From Synchiropus splendidus (Eukaryota > Chordata > Actinopteri > Syngnathiformes > Callionymidae), in NCBI RefSeq assembly GCF_027744825.2, contig NC_071339.1, positions 27,451,501 through 27,515,500 of the forward strand: a stretch of DNA of 64,000 nt, given 5' to 3'. Each line of letters begins with the position of its first letter. Position 1 is the stretch's first letter. The position numbers and the translations under genes are program-made. The notes under the pieces are model-generated. The model was not told where the DNA came from and searched no databases. It was given only the letters and a program-made list of their open reading frames with translations. Positions 28,101-38,914 of the stretch are shown here, piece by piece.

Positions 28101-31100
28101 AGTAGTTGCACATCAAATCTAAGCTGTCTGAAGTGTTTTACCAAAGCTATCAACATTTTTATGTTTGGCGTTCCGGAATCGACCTTATCTCAGGCTGAAA
28201 ACGCGTTTTACAAATTGTGCCATAACTTTGCAGGGAAGCTTCAGAAAATGAAATTTTCACCTCCCACTATAGCAGAAAGGGTCTTTCTAGTAGTTGCACA
28301 TCAAATCTAAGCCGTCTGAAGTGTTTTTCCAAAGTTATCAACATTTTTATGTTTGGCGTTCCGGAACCCACCTTATCTCATGCTGAAAACGCGTTTTCTG
28401 CATTGTGCCATAACTTTGAAGGAAAGCTTCAGAACATGAAAGTTTCACCTCCCACTATAGCAGAAAGGGTCTTTCTAGGAGTTACACATCAAATCTAAGC
28501 TGTCTGAAGTGGTTTTCCAAAGTTATCAACATTTTTATGTTTGGCGTACCGGAACCCACCTTATCTCAGGCTGAAAATGCGTTTTCTGCATTGTTCCATA
28601 ACTTTGCAGGGAAGCTTCAGAACATGAAATTTTCAACTCACACTATAGCAGAAAGGGTCTTTCTAGCAGTTGCACCTCAAATCTAAGCTGTCTGAAGTGT
28701 TTTTCCAAAGTTAACAACATTTTTTTTTTTGGCGTTCCGGAAAACATCTTATCTCAGGCTGAAAACGCGTTTTCTGCATTGTGCCATAACTTTGCAGGGA
28801 AGCTTCAGAACATCAAATTTTCACCGCCCACTATAGCAGAAAGGGTCTTTCTAGTAGTTGCACGTCAAATCTAAGCTGTCTGAAGTGTTTTTCGAAAGTT
28901 ATCAACATTTTTATGTTTGCCGTTCCGGAACCCACCTTACCTCTGGCTGAAAACGTGTTTTCTGCATTATGCCATAACTTTGAAGGAAAGCTTCAGAACA
29001 CGAAAGTTTCACTTACCACTATAGCAGAAATTGTCTTTCTAGTAGTTGCACATCAAATATAAGCTGTCTGAAGTGTTTTTCCAAAGTTATCAACATTTTT
29101 ATGTTTAGCGTTCTGGAACCCACCTTATGTCAGGCTGGAAACGTCTTTTCTGCGTTGTGCCATAACTTTGCAGGGAAGCTTCAGAATATGAAAATTTCAC
29201 ATTCCACTACAGCAAAAAGGGTCTTTCTGGTAGTTGCACATCAAATCTAAGCTGTCTGAAGTGTTTTTTCCAAAGTTATCAACAATTTTATGTTTAGCGT
29301 TCTGGAACCCACCTTATGTCAGGCTGGAAACGTCTTTTCTGCGTTGTGCCATAACTTTGCAGGGAAGCTTCAGAACATGAAATTTTAACCTCCCACTATA
29401 GCAGAAATGGTCTTTCTAGTAGTTGCACATACAATCTAAGCTGGCTGAAGTGTTTTAACAAAGTTATCAACACTTTTATGTATTGCGTTCCGGAATCGAC
29501 CTTATCTCAGGCTCAAAATGCATTTTCTGCATTGTGCCATAACTTTCCAAGGAAGCTTCTGAACATTAAATTTTAACCTCCCACTATAGCACAAAGGGTC
29601 TTTCTAGTAGTTGCACATCAAATCTAAGCTGTCTGATGTGTTGTTCCAAAGTGATCAACATTTTTACTTTTGGCGTTCCGGAATCGACCTTATCTCAGCC
29701 TGAAAACGCGTTTTACGCATTGTGCCATAACTTCTCAGGGAAGCTTCAGAACAGGAAATGTTCACCTCCCACTATAGCAGAAATGGTCTTTCTAGTAGTT
29801 GCACGTCAAATCTAAGCTGTCTGACGTGTTTTTCCAAAGTTAACAACATTTTTATGTTTGGCGTTCCGGAATCAACCTTATCTAAGGCTGAAAACGCGTT
29901 TTCTGCATTGTGCCATCACTTTGCTGGAAAGCGGCAATATATGAAATTTTCACCTCCCACTATAGCAGAAAGGGTCTTTCTAGTAGTTGCACATCAAATC
30001 TAAGCTGTCTGAAGTGTTTTTCCAAAGTTATCAATATTTTTATGCTTGGCGTTCTGAAACCCACGTTATCTCAGGCTGAAAACGCGTTTCCTGCATTGTG
30101 CCATAACATTGCAGGGAAGCTTCAGAACATGAAATTTTCACCTCCCACCATAGCAGAAAGGGTCTTTCGAGTAGTTACACATCAAATCTTAGCTGTCTGA
30201 AGTGTTTTTCCAAAGTTATCAACATTTTTATGTTCGGCGTTCCGGAACCCACCTTATCTCAGGCTGTGAGCGCCTTTTCTGCATTGTGCCATAACTTTGG
30301 AGGGAAGCTTCAGAACATGAAATTTTCAATAACCATTATAGCAGAAAGGGTCTTTCTAGTAGTTGCACATCAAATCTAACCTGTCTGAAGTCTTTTTCCA
30401 AAGTTATCAACATTCTTATGTTTGGCGTTCCGGAATCAACCTTATGTCAGGCTGAAAACGCGTTTTACGCATTGAGCCATAACTTTGCAAGGAAGCTTCA
30501 GAACATAAAAATTTCACATCCCACTATAGCAGAAAGGGTATTTCTAGTAGTTACACTTCAAATCTAAGCTGTCTGATGTGTTTTTTCGAAAGTTATCAAC
30601 ATTTTTATGTTTGGCGTTCCGGAATCGACCTTATCTCAGGCTGAAAACGTGTTTTCTGCATTGTTCCATAACTGTGCAGGGAAGCTTCAGAACATGAAAT
30701 GTTCACCTCCCACTATAGCAGAAAGGGACTTTTTAGTAGTTGCACATCATATCTATGCTGTCTGAAGTGTTTTTCCAAAAGTTGTCAACATTTTTATGTT
30801 TGGCGTTCCGAAACCCACCTTATCTCAGTCTGCAAACGTGTTTTTTGCATTGTGCCATAACTTTGCAGGGAAGCCTCAGAACATGACATTTTCACCTGCC
30901 GCTATAATAGCAAGGGTCTTTCTAGTAGTTGCACATCAAATCTAAGCTGTCTGAAGTGTTTTTCCAAAGTTATCAACATTTTTATGTTTGGCGTTCCGGA
31001 ATCGACCTTATCTCAGGCTGAAAACGCGTTTTCTGCATTGTGCCATAACTTTGCAGGGAAGCTTCAGAACATGAAATTATCACCACCCACTATAGCAGAA

Positions 31101-34100
31101 AGGGTCTTTCTAGTAGTTGCACATCAAATCTAAGTTGTCTGAATTGTTTTTCCAAAGTTATCAACATTTTTATGTTTGGTGTTCCGGAACCCACCTTATC
31201 TCATGCTGAAAACGCATTTTCTGCATTGTGCCATGACTTTGCAGGGAAGCTTCAGAACATGAAATTTTCACCTCCCACTATAGCAGAAAGCGTGTTTCTA
31301 GTAGTTGCACATAAAATCTAAGCTGTCTGAAGTGTTTTTCCAAACTTATCAATATTTTTGTGTTAGGCGTTCCGGAACCCACCTTATCTCAGGCTGAAAA
31401 CGCGTTTTCTACATTGTGCCATAACTTTGCAGGGAAGCTTCAGAACATGAAGTTTTCACCTCTCACTATCGCAGAAAGGGTCTTTCTAGTAGTTGCACAT
31501 CTAATCTAAGCTCTCTGAAGTGTTTTTCCAAAGTTATCAACATTTTTATGTTTGGCGTTCCGGAACCCACCTTATCGCACGATGAAAACACGTTTTCTGC
31601 ATTGTGCCATAACTTTGCAGGGAAACTTCAGAACATGAAAATTTCACATCCCACTATAGCAGAATGGGTCTTTCTAGTAGTTGCACATCAAATCTAAGCT
31701 GTCTGAATTGTTTTTCCAAAGTTATTAACATTTTTATGTTTGGCGTTCCGGAACCCACCTTATCGCACGATGAAAACACGTTTTCTGCATTGTGCCATAA
31801 CTTTGCAGGGAAGCTTCAGAACATGAAAATTTCACATCCCACTATAGCAGAATGGGTCTTTCTAGTAGTTGCACATCAAATCTAAGCTGTCTGAATTGTT
31901 TTTCCAAAGTTATCATCATTTTTATGTTTGGCGTTCTGGAATCGACCTTATCTCAGGCTGAAAACGCGAATTCTGCATTGTGCCATAACTTCAGAGGGAA
32001 GCTTCAGAACATGAAATTATCACCACCCACTATAGCAGAAAGGGTCTTTCTAGTAGATGCACATCAAATCTAAGCTGTCTGAATTGTTTTGCCAAAGTTA
32101 TCAACATTTTTATGTTTGGCGTTCCGGAACCCACCTTATCTCAGGCTGAAAACGCATTTTCAGCATTGTGCCATGACTTTGCAGGGAAGCTTCAGAACAT
32201 GAAATTTTCACCTCCCACTATAGCAGAAAGGGTCTTTCTAGTAGTTGCACATCAAACGTAAGCTGTCTGAAGTGTTTTTCCAAAGTTGTCAACTTTTTTA
32301 TGTTTGGTGTTCCGGAATCGACCTTATCTCAGGCTGAAAACGCGTTTTCTGCGTTGTGCCATGACTTTGCAGGGAAGCTTCAGAACATGAAATTTTCACC
32401 TCCCACTATAGCAGAAAGGGTCTTTGTAGTAGTTGCACATCAAATCTAAGCTGTCTGAAGTGTTTTTCGAAAGTTATCAACATTTTTATGTTTGGCGTTC
32501 AAGAACCCACCTTATCTCAGTTTTAAAATGCGTTTTCTGCGTTGTGCCATAACTTTGCAGGGAAGCTTCAGAACATGAAATTTTCACATCCCACTATAGC
32601 AGAAAGGGTCTTTCTAGTAGTTGCACATCAAATCTAAGCTGTCTGAAGTGTTTTTCCAAAGTTATCAACATTTTTATGTTTGGCGTTCTGGAATCGACCT
32701 TATCTCAGGCTGAAAACGTGTTTTACACATTGTGCCATAACTTTGCAGGGAAGCTTCAGAACATGAAATTATCACCACCCACTACAGCAGAAAGGGTCTT
32801 TCTAGTAGTTGCACATCAAATGTAAGCTGTCTGAATTGCTTTTCCAAAGTTATCAAGATTTTTATGTTTGGCGTTCCGGAACCCACCTTATCTCACGCTG
32901 AAAACGCGTTTTCTGCACTGTGCCATAACTTTGCAGGGAAGCTTCAGAACATGAAATTTTCACCTCCCACTATAGCAGAAATGGTCTTTCTAGAAATTGC
33001 ACATCAAATCTAAGCTGTCTGAAGTGTTTTCCAAAAGTTATCAACATTTTTATGTTTGGCGTTCCGGAATCGACATTATCTCAGGCTGAAAACGCAAATT
33101 CTGCATTGTGCCATAACTTTGCAGGGAAGCTTCAGAACATGAAATTTTCACCTCCCACTATAGCAGAAAGCGTGTTTCTAGTAGTTGCACATAAAATCTA
33201 AGCTGTCTGAAGTGTTTTTCCAAACTTATCAATATTTTTGTGTTTGGCGTTCCGGAACCCACCTTATGTCAGGCTGAAAACGCGTTTTCTGCATTGTGCC
33301 ATAACTTTGCAGGGAAGCTTCAGAACATGACATTTTCACATCCCACTATCGCAGAAAGGGTCTTTCTCGTAGTTGCACATCAAATCTAAGCTGTCTGAAG
33401 TGTTTTTCCAAAGTTATCAACATTTTTATGTTTGGCGTTCCGGAATCGACCTTATCTCAGGCTGAAAACGTGTTTTAGGCATTGTGCCATAACTTTGCAG
33501 GGAAGCTTCAGAACATGACATTTTCACATCCCACTATCGCAGAAAGGGTCTTTCTCGTAGTTTCACATCAAATCTAAGCTGTCTGAAGTGTTTTTCCAAA
33601 GTGATCAACATTTTTATGTTTGGCGTTCCGGAACCCACCTTATCTCAGGCTGAAAAAGCGTTTTGTGCGTTGTGCCATAACTTCTCTGGGAAGCTTCAGA
33701 ACATGAAATTTTCACCTACCATTATAGCAGAAAGGGTCTTTCGAGTAGTTGCACATCAAATCTAAGCTGTCTGAAGTGTTTTTCGAAAGCTATCAACATT
33801 TTTATGTTTGGTGTTCCGAAACCCTCCTTATCTCAGGCTGAAAACGCGTTTTGTGCATTGTGCCATAACTTCTCAGGGAAGCTTTTGATCTCCCACTATA
33901 GCAGAAAGGGTCATTCTAGCAGTTGCAGCACAAATCTAAGCTGTCTGAAGTGCTTTTCGAAAGTTATCAACATTTTTATGTTTGGCGTTCCGAGACCCAC
34001 CTTATCTCAGACTGAAAACCCGTTTTCTGCATTCTGCCACAACTTCTCAGGGACGCTTCAGAATATGACATTTTCACATTCCACTATAGCAGAAAGGGGT

Positions 34101-34141
34101 TTTCTAGTAGTTACAGAACAAATCTAAGCTGTCTGAAGTGT
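25142..34141 (+). repeat. 188-bp satellite array, second left block (about 48 monomers)
   Basis: Continuation of the same array in the same orientation and phase after the LTR-like insertion. Local duplications are visible: 26041-26520 repeats the preceding dimer at a 376-bp offset, 31561-31680 recurs at +188, and 29105-29160 recurs at +189. Units near 25320-25680 match units near 18180-18540, including the variant AACACCATTTTTATG, so related unit types are dispersed. From 27781 onward the sequence is also the outer part of the left inverted-repeat arm. Confidence 0.96.
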
Positions 34142-34641
34142 TTTTAGAGGGTTGTCAATAATTTTATTTTTGTCGGTCTGTAAACTACCTTTCCTTTGGC
34201 TTAAAATGCATTTTATGCACTGTTTATTCACTGCTCTGGGATGCCTGTGAACAGGAAAATTTCTCATGCAACTATAGGAGAAACACTCTTTCTTGTATAA
34301 TAAACACTAAACCTACTTTTCGGAACTGTATTTCCGGGGGTTATCAACCTTTTTTTTTTTTTCTTCGTCAGAAACTCCTCTCTTCACTCACTGCTCTGGG
34401 ATTCCTCACAACATGAAAATTTCATCTGCAACAATAGGATAAACACTCTTTTTTGTATATTCAACACTAAACCTACATTTCTGAACGGTATTTCTGGTGG
34501 TTAACTTTTTTTTTGTGGTCTGAAACCCAGCTTTTGACGGGCTGAAAAGGCATTTTCTGCACTGTTCACTCACTGATCGGAATAGCCTCTGAACATGAAA
34601 ATATCACGCACAACTATAGGAAAAAGAGCCTTTCTAGTGTG
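34142..34641 (+). repeat. Decayed edge monomers of the satellite
   Basis: About three monomers that keep the skeleton of the unit (GTTATCAA, GCTGAAAA, TTTTCTGCACTGTTCACTCA, GAACATGAAAAT, CAACTATAGGA) but differ heavily from the bulk array. They carry expanded T runs near 34350 and 34505 and have lost the HindIII-type AAGCTT. They share features with the isolated monomers at 36374-36581 and 46797-47127, such as TTCACTCACTGCTC and TATTCAACACTAAACCTAC, and so form an older subfamily. The array stops after CCTTTCTAGTG. Confidence 0.9.
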
Positions 34642-35281
34642 ACGCCCACTTATGTGTGGTCACAGATTGTGTGTTAGATGTCATTTAATTGTTCAGCATG
34701 GAGTTGATTAACCGGCAGGTATATAATTAGGTCAGTAGAGAGCAGGATAGGACAGAGGTTGGGCATTGAAGATGTGTGGGTAAATAGGAAGTGACACTTT
34801 TTTTCATTACTTTTCTTCCCATCGCCAAATGTGGAAGCCTCGTATGACTCTGTCCACATTCTGTTTCAGGTTAGTCAAATCCATTTTTTTATAATGTTTG
34901 TTCCACTTGGGATTGACTGATTCTGAGTCTGAGTGTGAGGATGGTGACTCAATTTTTAAGTATACTGTTTTTCCTTCGTGCGTTGAGTTCGCTCTGTGTG
35001 GATGTGGCGCTTGTAAGCTAATACTGACAACCGACGTTGACATGGCACGGGTGATTGAGTTGTGTGGAGTTCAGTTTGCTTGTGGTGAATAACGGTGTTT
35101 GGTAAAAAGTAAGGTTTTATTATTTCTCAACACTAGCCAAAAGGTTTAATGGCAGAATTATACATTCAGATGAAAAGCAATTATGCATGTCGTTCATGAT
35201 GTCTAACACTTGTCGTATGACAAAGTGACATGTTTGTGAGTGATCAGATGGTGTCAGAAAGACATCTAATTGTGGTCTGGG
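34642..35281. other. Low-copy-looking intergenic stretch, mirrored at 55371-56011
   Basis: No recognisable coding or transposon domain. It contains a minus-strand frame of 78 codons (34807-35043, serine-rich and ending in a basic, tryptophan-rich tail) that I cannot assign and do not trust as a gene. The segment at about 34804-34873 resembles 35305-35376 (both contain the ACTCTGTCC-CATTTTGTTTCAG type motif), a direct repeat about 505 bp apart. Whatever this region is, it is present identically in both arms. Confidence 0.6.
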
Positions 35282-35845
35282 TTACCACAATGAAAAAAAA
35301 AGAATCCCTTGGATTACTTTTCTCACCATCGACACATGTGGAAGCCTTGTGTGACTCTGTCCGCATTTTGTTTCAGACGGCGTTCTACTAACCACATTGA
35401 GACACCACTTTTTAACTGTAGACAAGGTCACAGTATTCAGACCTGTTACAGATGCAAAGTTTTTGATACAACGTTTTCTTCCTAAGCTTTTAGAGTGAGC
35501 AGAGGTGAGAGCAGCCGACTGGTCTCTCCAAGAGGTGTAACGATGATCAGCACGGCTATGATTTGGATTGCTAGGGTCACCCTGCCCCTTCGAACAGCGA
35601 CGGTGTTCCCCCATGGGCAGCGGCTGTGTGTGGAGTAGGCGCCACGAGCAGAGCACCAGGCTGACGGACTGTTGAAACTCCAAAATTTCTGGGAGAGTGA
35701 GAGAGGTTCTGCGATGGATGAGCCGGTCCACGGAGCTCATAAAGAGCGCGATGATGTTCTCAAGCGCTATGAGCTGGTTGCCGACGGCGTAAACACCATT
35801 CCTCTGCGCTATGGTGGCTCTGTCAGAGGTGGTTTGGATGGTCAT
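35282..35845 (-). pseudogene. DIRS-related ORF1 (gag-like) fragment, left arm
   Basis: A 187-codon open frame, exactly mirrored at 54807-55370. Residues about 16-70 contain NQLIALENIIALFMSSVD followed by a helix-rich, arginine/leucine-rich stretch. The same peptide core appears at 37982-38285 and, more weakly, the downstream DNA (GGAGAGACCAGTCGGCTGC) recurs at 47170-47230. I therefore read it as the first open frame of a DIRS-related retroelement found in several partial copies here, not as a host gene. The C-terminal third, after SKSLGRK, crosses into unrelated sequence and is probably not original. Assignment to DIRS rests on linkage to RT fragments with DIRS motifs. No function is claimed beyond gag-like. 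Confidence 0.5.
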
Positions 35846-36373
35846 TCCTCAGAGGAGAGGTCGAGATCCCGGGGCGAACGCATCAGGCATTGTGCATGAC
35901 GACTGAGTGAGCCGGAATGCCGCACTGCCAATCCAAACCCTCCACGTGGCAGTAAGCTCCGTACCTGACCAAGTGCGGTCCTAGTGCCAGTGGAGTGTCA
36001 GAACCGCGCCGGGAATAGTCCAGATTTCTTCCAGTTGTGGGCAGACAACATGCGGTCGTGATCTGTATGTGGTCTCGCCATCCAACGCCAGCTGGCCGTT
36101 AGTGAAGAGGGATGATTTTTGAGCTTCTGGTGGAGAGAGAGCGTCGTATCGAAGTTGACTTTGATACGACTTTGGCGGATGACATGAGGCGCAGGAGAAG
36201 ATCAAGCAGGAACCTGACTCCACCGTACGGAACTCAACCAAGTCTGGGAACACAGTCTACAGATCCAACTCATAGCAGCGCCTGGCACTCGTCAAACTCA
36301 TCCCATGGCTTGGAAGAAGAAAATGTGGAACGGTTCGACTGCTTGTAGGCCAGTCGCAGCGCCCTATTTGCAG
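35846..36373 (-). other. DIRS-related non-coding or decayed segment, left arm
   Basis: The part at about 35850-36025 is related to 38250-38400 (shared CCGTACCTGACCA, GTGCGGTCCTAGTGCCAGTG and GCCGGGAATAGTCC), so it is a second partial copy of the same element's 5' region, in direct orientation and about 2.4 kb away. The remainder, to 36373, holds several short open frames in both directions with no recognisable domain. It is mirrored at 54279-54806. Confidence 0.55.
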
Positions 36374-36581
36374 AGGTTTACTGTTGAATATACTCTAAAT
36401 AGTTTTTTCGCTATAGTTGCAGGTGAAATTTTCATGTTCTGAGGCTTCGCTGAGCAGTGAGTGAACAGTGCAGAAAATGGGTTTTCAGCCCGAGGGACCT
36501 GTAGCTTTCAGACCAACAGACATAAAAATTGAATTTGCAATTGAATTTGTTCTGCAGCTACTAGAAAGACCCCTTCTGCTA
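36374..36581 (-). repeat. Isolated decayed satellite monomer inside DIRS-related sequence, left arm
   Basis: Slightly more than one unit of the 188-bp satellite in minus orientation, flanked by DIRS-like sequence on both sides. On the minus strand it begins TAGCAGAAGGGGTCTTTCTAG directly after an RT fragment and continues through GGGCTGAAAACCC, TTCACTCACTGCTCAGC and CAACTATAGCGAAAAA. It belongs to the older, edge-type subfamily. Mirrored at 54071-54278. Confidence 0.85.
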
Positions 36582-37020
36582 AGCTGGTGTGCGCTCATGA
36601 CTCCTGTTTGGACTCTGGCTAGAATCAACCAGCAGTCCAAGTACGTCATAATCGGCAGACTCTCTCTCCTTCGTAGTTCGAGCCACTCCTCCATGCACTT
36701 AGCGAAAAAACGAGGCCCTAGACACTAGAGACCGTGTTGTGGAAGTAGACGTCTGCAAGATCTATGGAGGTCATACACTCTCACACTATGATTCACTCCA
36801 GGAATCTGCTGGTAGTCCGGAACCGCTGTCTGATCATGAATTGGTTGAGGAGACTGAGATCCAGAACAGGTCTCCTCTCTCCTGTCTTCTTGGGTTCCAG
36901 AAAGAACCCGGAGTAAAACCCAGTGTAGGAGGATCGCTTTGGCAGTAGCTCGATTATTTCCTTTGACAGGAGATCGCGGTCCTCCTCCATCAGACATGAC
37001 CGCTCGTTCTCTGAGTTCAC
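36582..37020 (-). pseudogene. DIRS-type reverse transcriptase fragment, left arm
   Basis: Mirror of 53632-54070. Translating the minus strand in two frames gives the N-terminal RT region (LLSKEIIELLPKRSSYTGFY, then FFLEPKKTGERRPVLDLS, which matches the fingers motif that contacts template), then a frameshift, then MTSIDLADVYFH (motif A with the first catalytic Asp), then a large deletion and CMEEWLELRRRE...IMTYLDCWLILAR. In DIRS elements the catalytic motif is YLDDWL. Here the second Asp is Cys, so the enzyme is dead regardless of the frameshifts. The fragment ends where the satellite monomer begins. Identification as DIRS-like rests on the WL after the Asp pair and on the SIDL-DAY motif. Confidence 0.8.
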
Positions 37021-37803
37021 TCAGGTCCATGTGGTGACGCAGAACCTGGGGGTTGACTGTGAAGCTGAAGGGCGTGTCAATGACCGTTTATTTTCTCAAT
37101 CCATATGTGGAGGTGAGGAGACAGGCGCCCTGAGCACAGGAGCGGATCTGGCCTCCAGGGCGGGTCAAGGACGAAAGGGTCGTTGGTGCTCTGCGCCCTC
37201 TCCTCTGGTGACTTCAAGTCTGGTTTGTCAAAAACAGACTCGCTTTTGTCATCTGAGCCGTCAGAGGAATTCGGTTCCCCAAACTTGCAGTGTACCTTGA
37301 TCTGACACTGCAATTCTCCTAAGATGGAGACCCGAGGGACTGGCCCAATCATCCTCAGAAAGAGATGACTCTGTAGATGACGATGTCCTGCTTGCCTCTG
37401 AGAGGATTGGAGGGCTGCAGAGAACAGAATAACAGACAGACATCACATCAGACATCGCACGAGGGAGCTGAGAACAGAGCAGGTCTGGCAAGTAGCACCT
37501 ACTGAGTGATCCTCTGAAGTGGTGGCTTTCACGGTCCTGTGGCGACCCCTGCTGGAAACTGGCGTGTCTGAGCAATAAGAAGAGTCAATAGCTGAATTGA
37601 AACTTCCCTGACTTTTGGCTGGAACCGGGATCTGTTGTGAGACGGGAAAGAGTTATTTGACGCCTGTGCTTCTTATTATGGTGAATCTGGGGAAAGACAT
37701 AACTTCTTGGCTCCAGAAACTTCCCCAGGGACAGTTCTGGCATCAGGGATAAAGAGGCAGAGAGACCGTTACTATTCTGCTTGGTCTCCTGAGACGATGT
37801 CAA
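37021..37803 (-). pseudogene. DIRS-related gag/linker region, left arm
   Basis: Mirror of 52849-53631. Short overlapping minus-strand frames encode a Ser/Glu/Asp-rich linker (SSSTESSLSEDDWASPSG in one frame; SSDGSDDKSES and a proline-rich WRPDPLLCSG in another), consistent with the poorly conserved region between ORF1 and the RT. Frames are broken by stops and shifts. It lies directly upstream of the RT fragment in the same orientation, which is the main reason for the call. Confidence 0.5.
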
Positions 37804-37981
37804 ACAAAAACAAAGTTTAGAAGCCGGAGTTTGGACTCACTGGAACCGGAAGAGAACATGGCGGCTGATAAACCCTAATTTTGGGCAGAGAAGAGACAGA
37901 CCCGATACCAAAGAAATGCATCTTATTATTTTTCAAGTTAGACTTTGGTTTAGATGCATACTTGTAGATAAAAAGTTCTTC
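37804..37981 (-). other. Non-coding leader shared by the DIRS-related copies, left arm
   Basis: Contains GAACATGGCGGCTGATAAACC on the + strand and CCCAAAATTAGGGTTTAT on the minus strand. The same leader, diverged, lies at 47231-47400 in the core. ATGGCGGC resembles a YY1-type site, but nothing shows that it is used. Mirrored at 52671-52848. Confidence 0.45.
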
Positions 37982-38285
37982 CTACGCTTTTGGAGGGGGC
38001 AGAGGTGAGAGCAGTCGACTGGTCTCTCCGAGAGGAGCGGCGATGATCAGCCCGGCAATTATACGGTGTTCCCCCCAGCCGGCGACTGTTGTGTCTCCAA
38101 AATCTCTGGTGGAGTCCACGGAGCTCATAAAGAGCGCGATGATGTTCTCAAGCGCTATGAGCTGTTTGCGGACACCATTCACCACTCTACTGCGCGATGG
38201 TGGCTCTGTCAGTGCCGGGTGGGATGGTCACTCCTCAGGGGGGAGGTCAAGCTCCAGGGGCGAGGGCATCGAGCATCGTGCATGA
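37982..38285 (-). pseudogene. DIRS-related ORF1 fragment (second copy), left arm
   Basis: Mirror of 52367-52670. On the minus strand the frame contains KQLIALENIIALFMSSVDS, matching the core peptide of 35282-35845, then a different continuation (RDFGDTTVAGWGEHRII) where the other copy has an extra segment of about 160 bp. It then shares the end GLIIAAPLGETSRLLSPLPP, which terminates at 37982. The difference between copies looks like an internal deletion, or an intron-like segment lost in one copy. An in-frame stop precedes the core, so the copy is broken. Confidence 0.5.
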
Positions 38286-38386
38286 CGGCTGAGTGAGAGG
38301 GAACGCTGGCCCATAACTCCAAACCCTCCACCAATTAAGCTCCGTACCTGACCACGTGCGGTCCTAGTGCCAGTGGAGTGTCAGAA

Positions 38387-38605
38387 CTGCGCCGGGAATA
38401 GTCCGGAATGAATTGGACGAGCAGTTGATGTTTACCCAACAGACGGCAGTCCACACTCATTTGGGATTATATACTTTGAGTGTTGCGGGTACTTTAGCAT
38501 TTCGAATAGTGAACTGCACTTCGGGGGGCAAAAGACTGCCTGCCAGCCTTGAAGTAGCCATGCTTTGAGGGGACGCCCCAGGATCAGAGGTCCGCTCATA
38601 ATTTC
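38387..38605 (+). repeat. Diverged inward continuation of the inverted repeat, left side
   Basis: Continues the pairing with the right side (52047-52265) but at about 90 percent identity by my manual comparison (roughly 17-20 differences in 215 bp), against no visible differences just outside 38386. Shared landmarks are ATGTTTACCCAACAGACGGC and TAGCCATGCTTTGAGGGGAC. The DIRS-related element appears to continue through the boundary, so the identity step is not the end of an element. Confidence 0.8.
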
Positions 38606-38914
38606 TGCCCCGTGTTAAAGGACTGTTTGGGAGGGAGGCAGGCTCCAGGGACAGCTGGACACAAACATATTCCAGGAATATTACACCAGCCTTTCTACTT
38701 CACTGGAAGTGCCAGGGCACTCCACAAAATCTGATTGTGAAATTAAAGAGGCGTGAGTGAGTGACTCTGTAATTGTGAAATTACAGCCGGCGCATCTGGC
38801 ACATCAAGAGAAGAAGAGGTGCGGAGCGGCTCATCTGAACCACGGAAACTTCATGCAGGACTGAAGTCTCATCGCAGTCAGGGGAGAACGATTGCCGCGC
38901 TTCCTGGCAAACCG
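38606..38914. other. Unassigned stretch joined to DIRS-tail-like sequence
   Basis: 38606-38780 shows nothing I recognise. From about 38785 to 38905 the sequence resembles 43442-43570 (CTGGCACATCAAG, ACCACGGAAACTTCA, CTCATCGCAGTCA, GAGAACGATTGCCGC), a piece also found as an insertion in the tail of DIRS copy A. A gypsy RNase H frame is cut off by this sequence near 38905-38915. Confidence 0.55.

Larger units (their letters stand above)
27781..38386 (+). repeat. Left arm of a giant inverted repeat
   Basis: This stretch is the reverse complement of 52266-64000. Paired coordinates sum to 90652 for 33181-38386, to 91405 for roughly 30361-33180, and to 91781 for 27781-30360. In the inner 4.2 kb (34142-38386) every stretch I compared matches completely and all open frames are mirrored codon for codon. 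In the satellite part, single-base differences appear, for example around 29937 and at a CTAGT/CTCGT variant. The arm consists of satellite (outer), decayed monomers, and DIRS-related fragments (inner). The pairing still holds at the right edge of the window, so the true outer end is not seen. Confidence 0.95.

Noticed and set aside
34807..35043. 78-codon serine-rich ORF (also 55609-55845) as a host gene
   Set aside because: No domain, promoter or splice evidence; its end overlaps a DNA repeat found 505 bp away. It is identical in both arms simply because the arms are identical.
36112..36348. Plus-strand ORFs in 35672-37300 (and their mirrors)
   Set aside because: They run antisense to the DIRS-related remnants and have no recognisable domains; most likely shadows.
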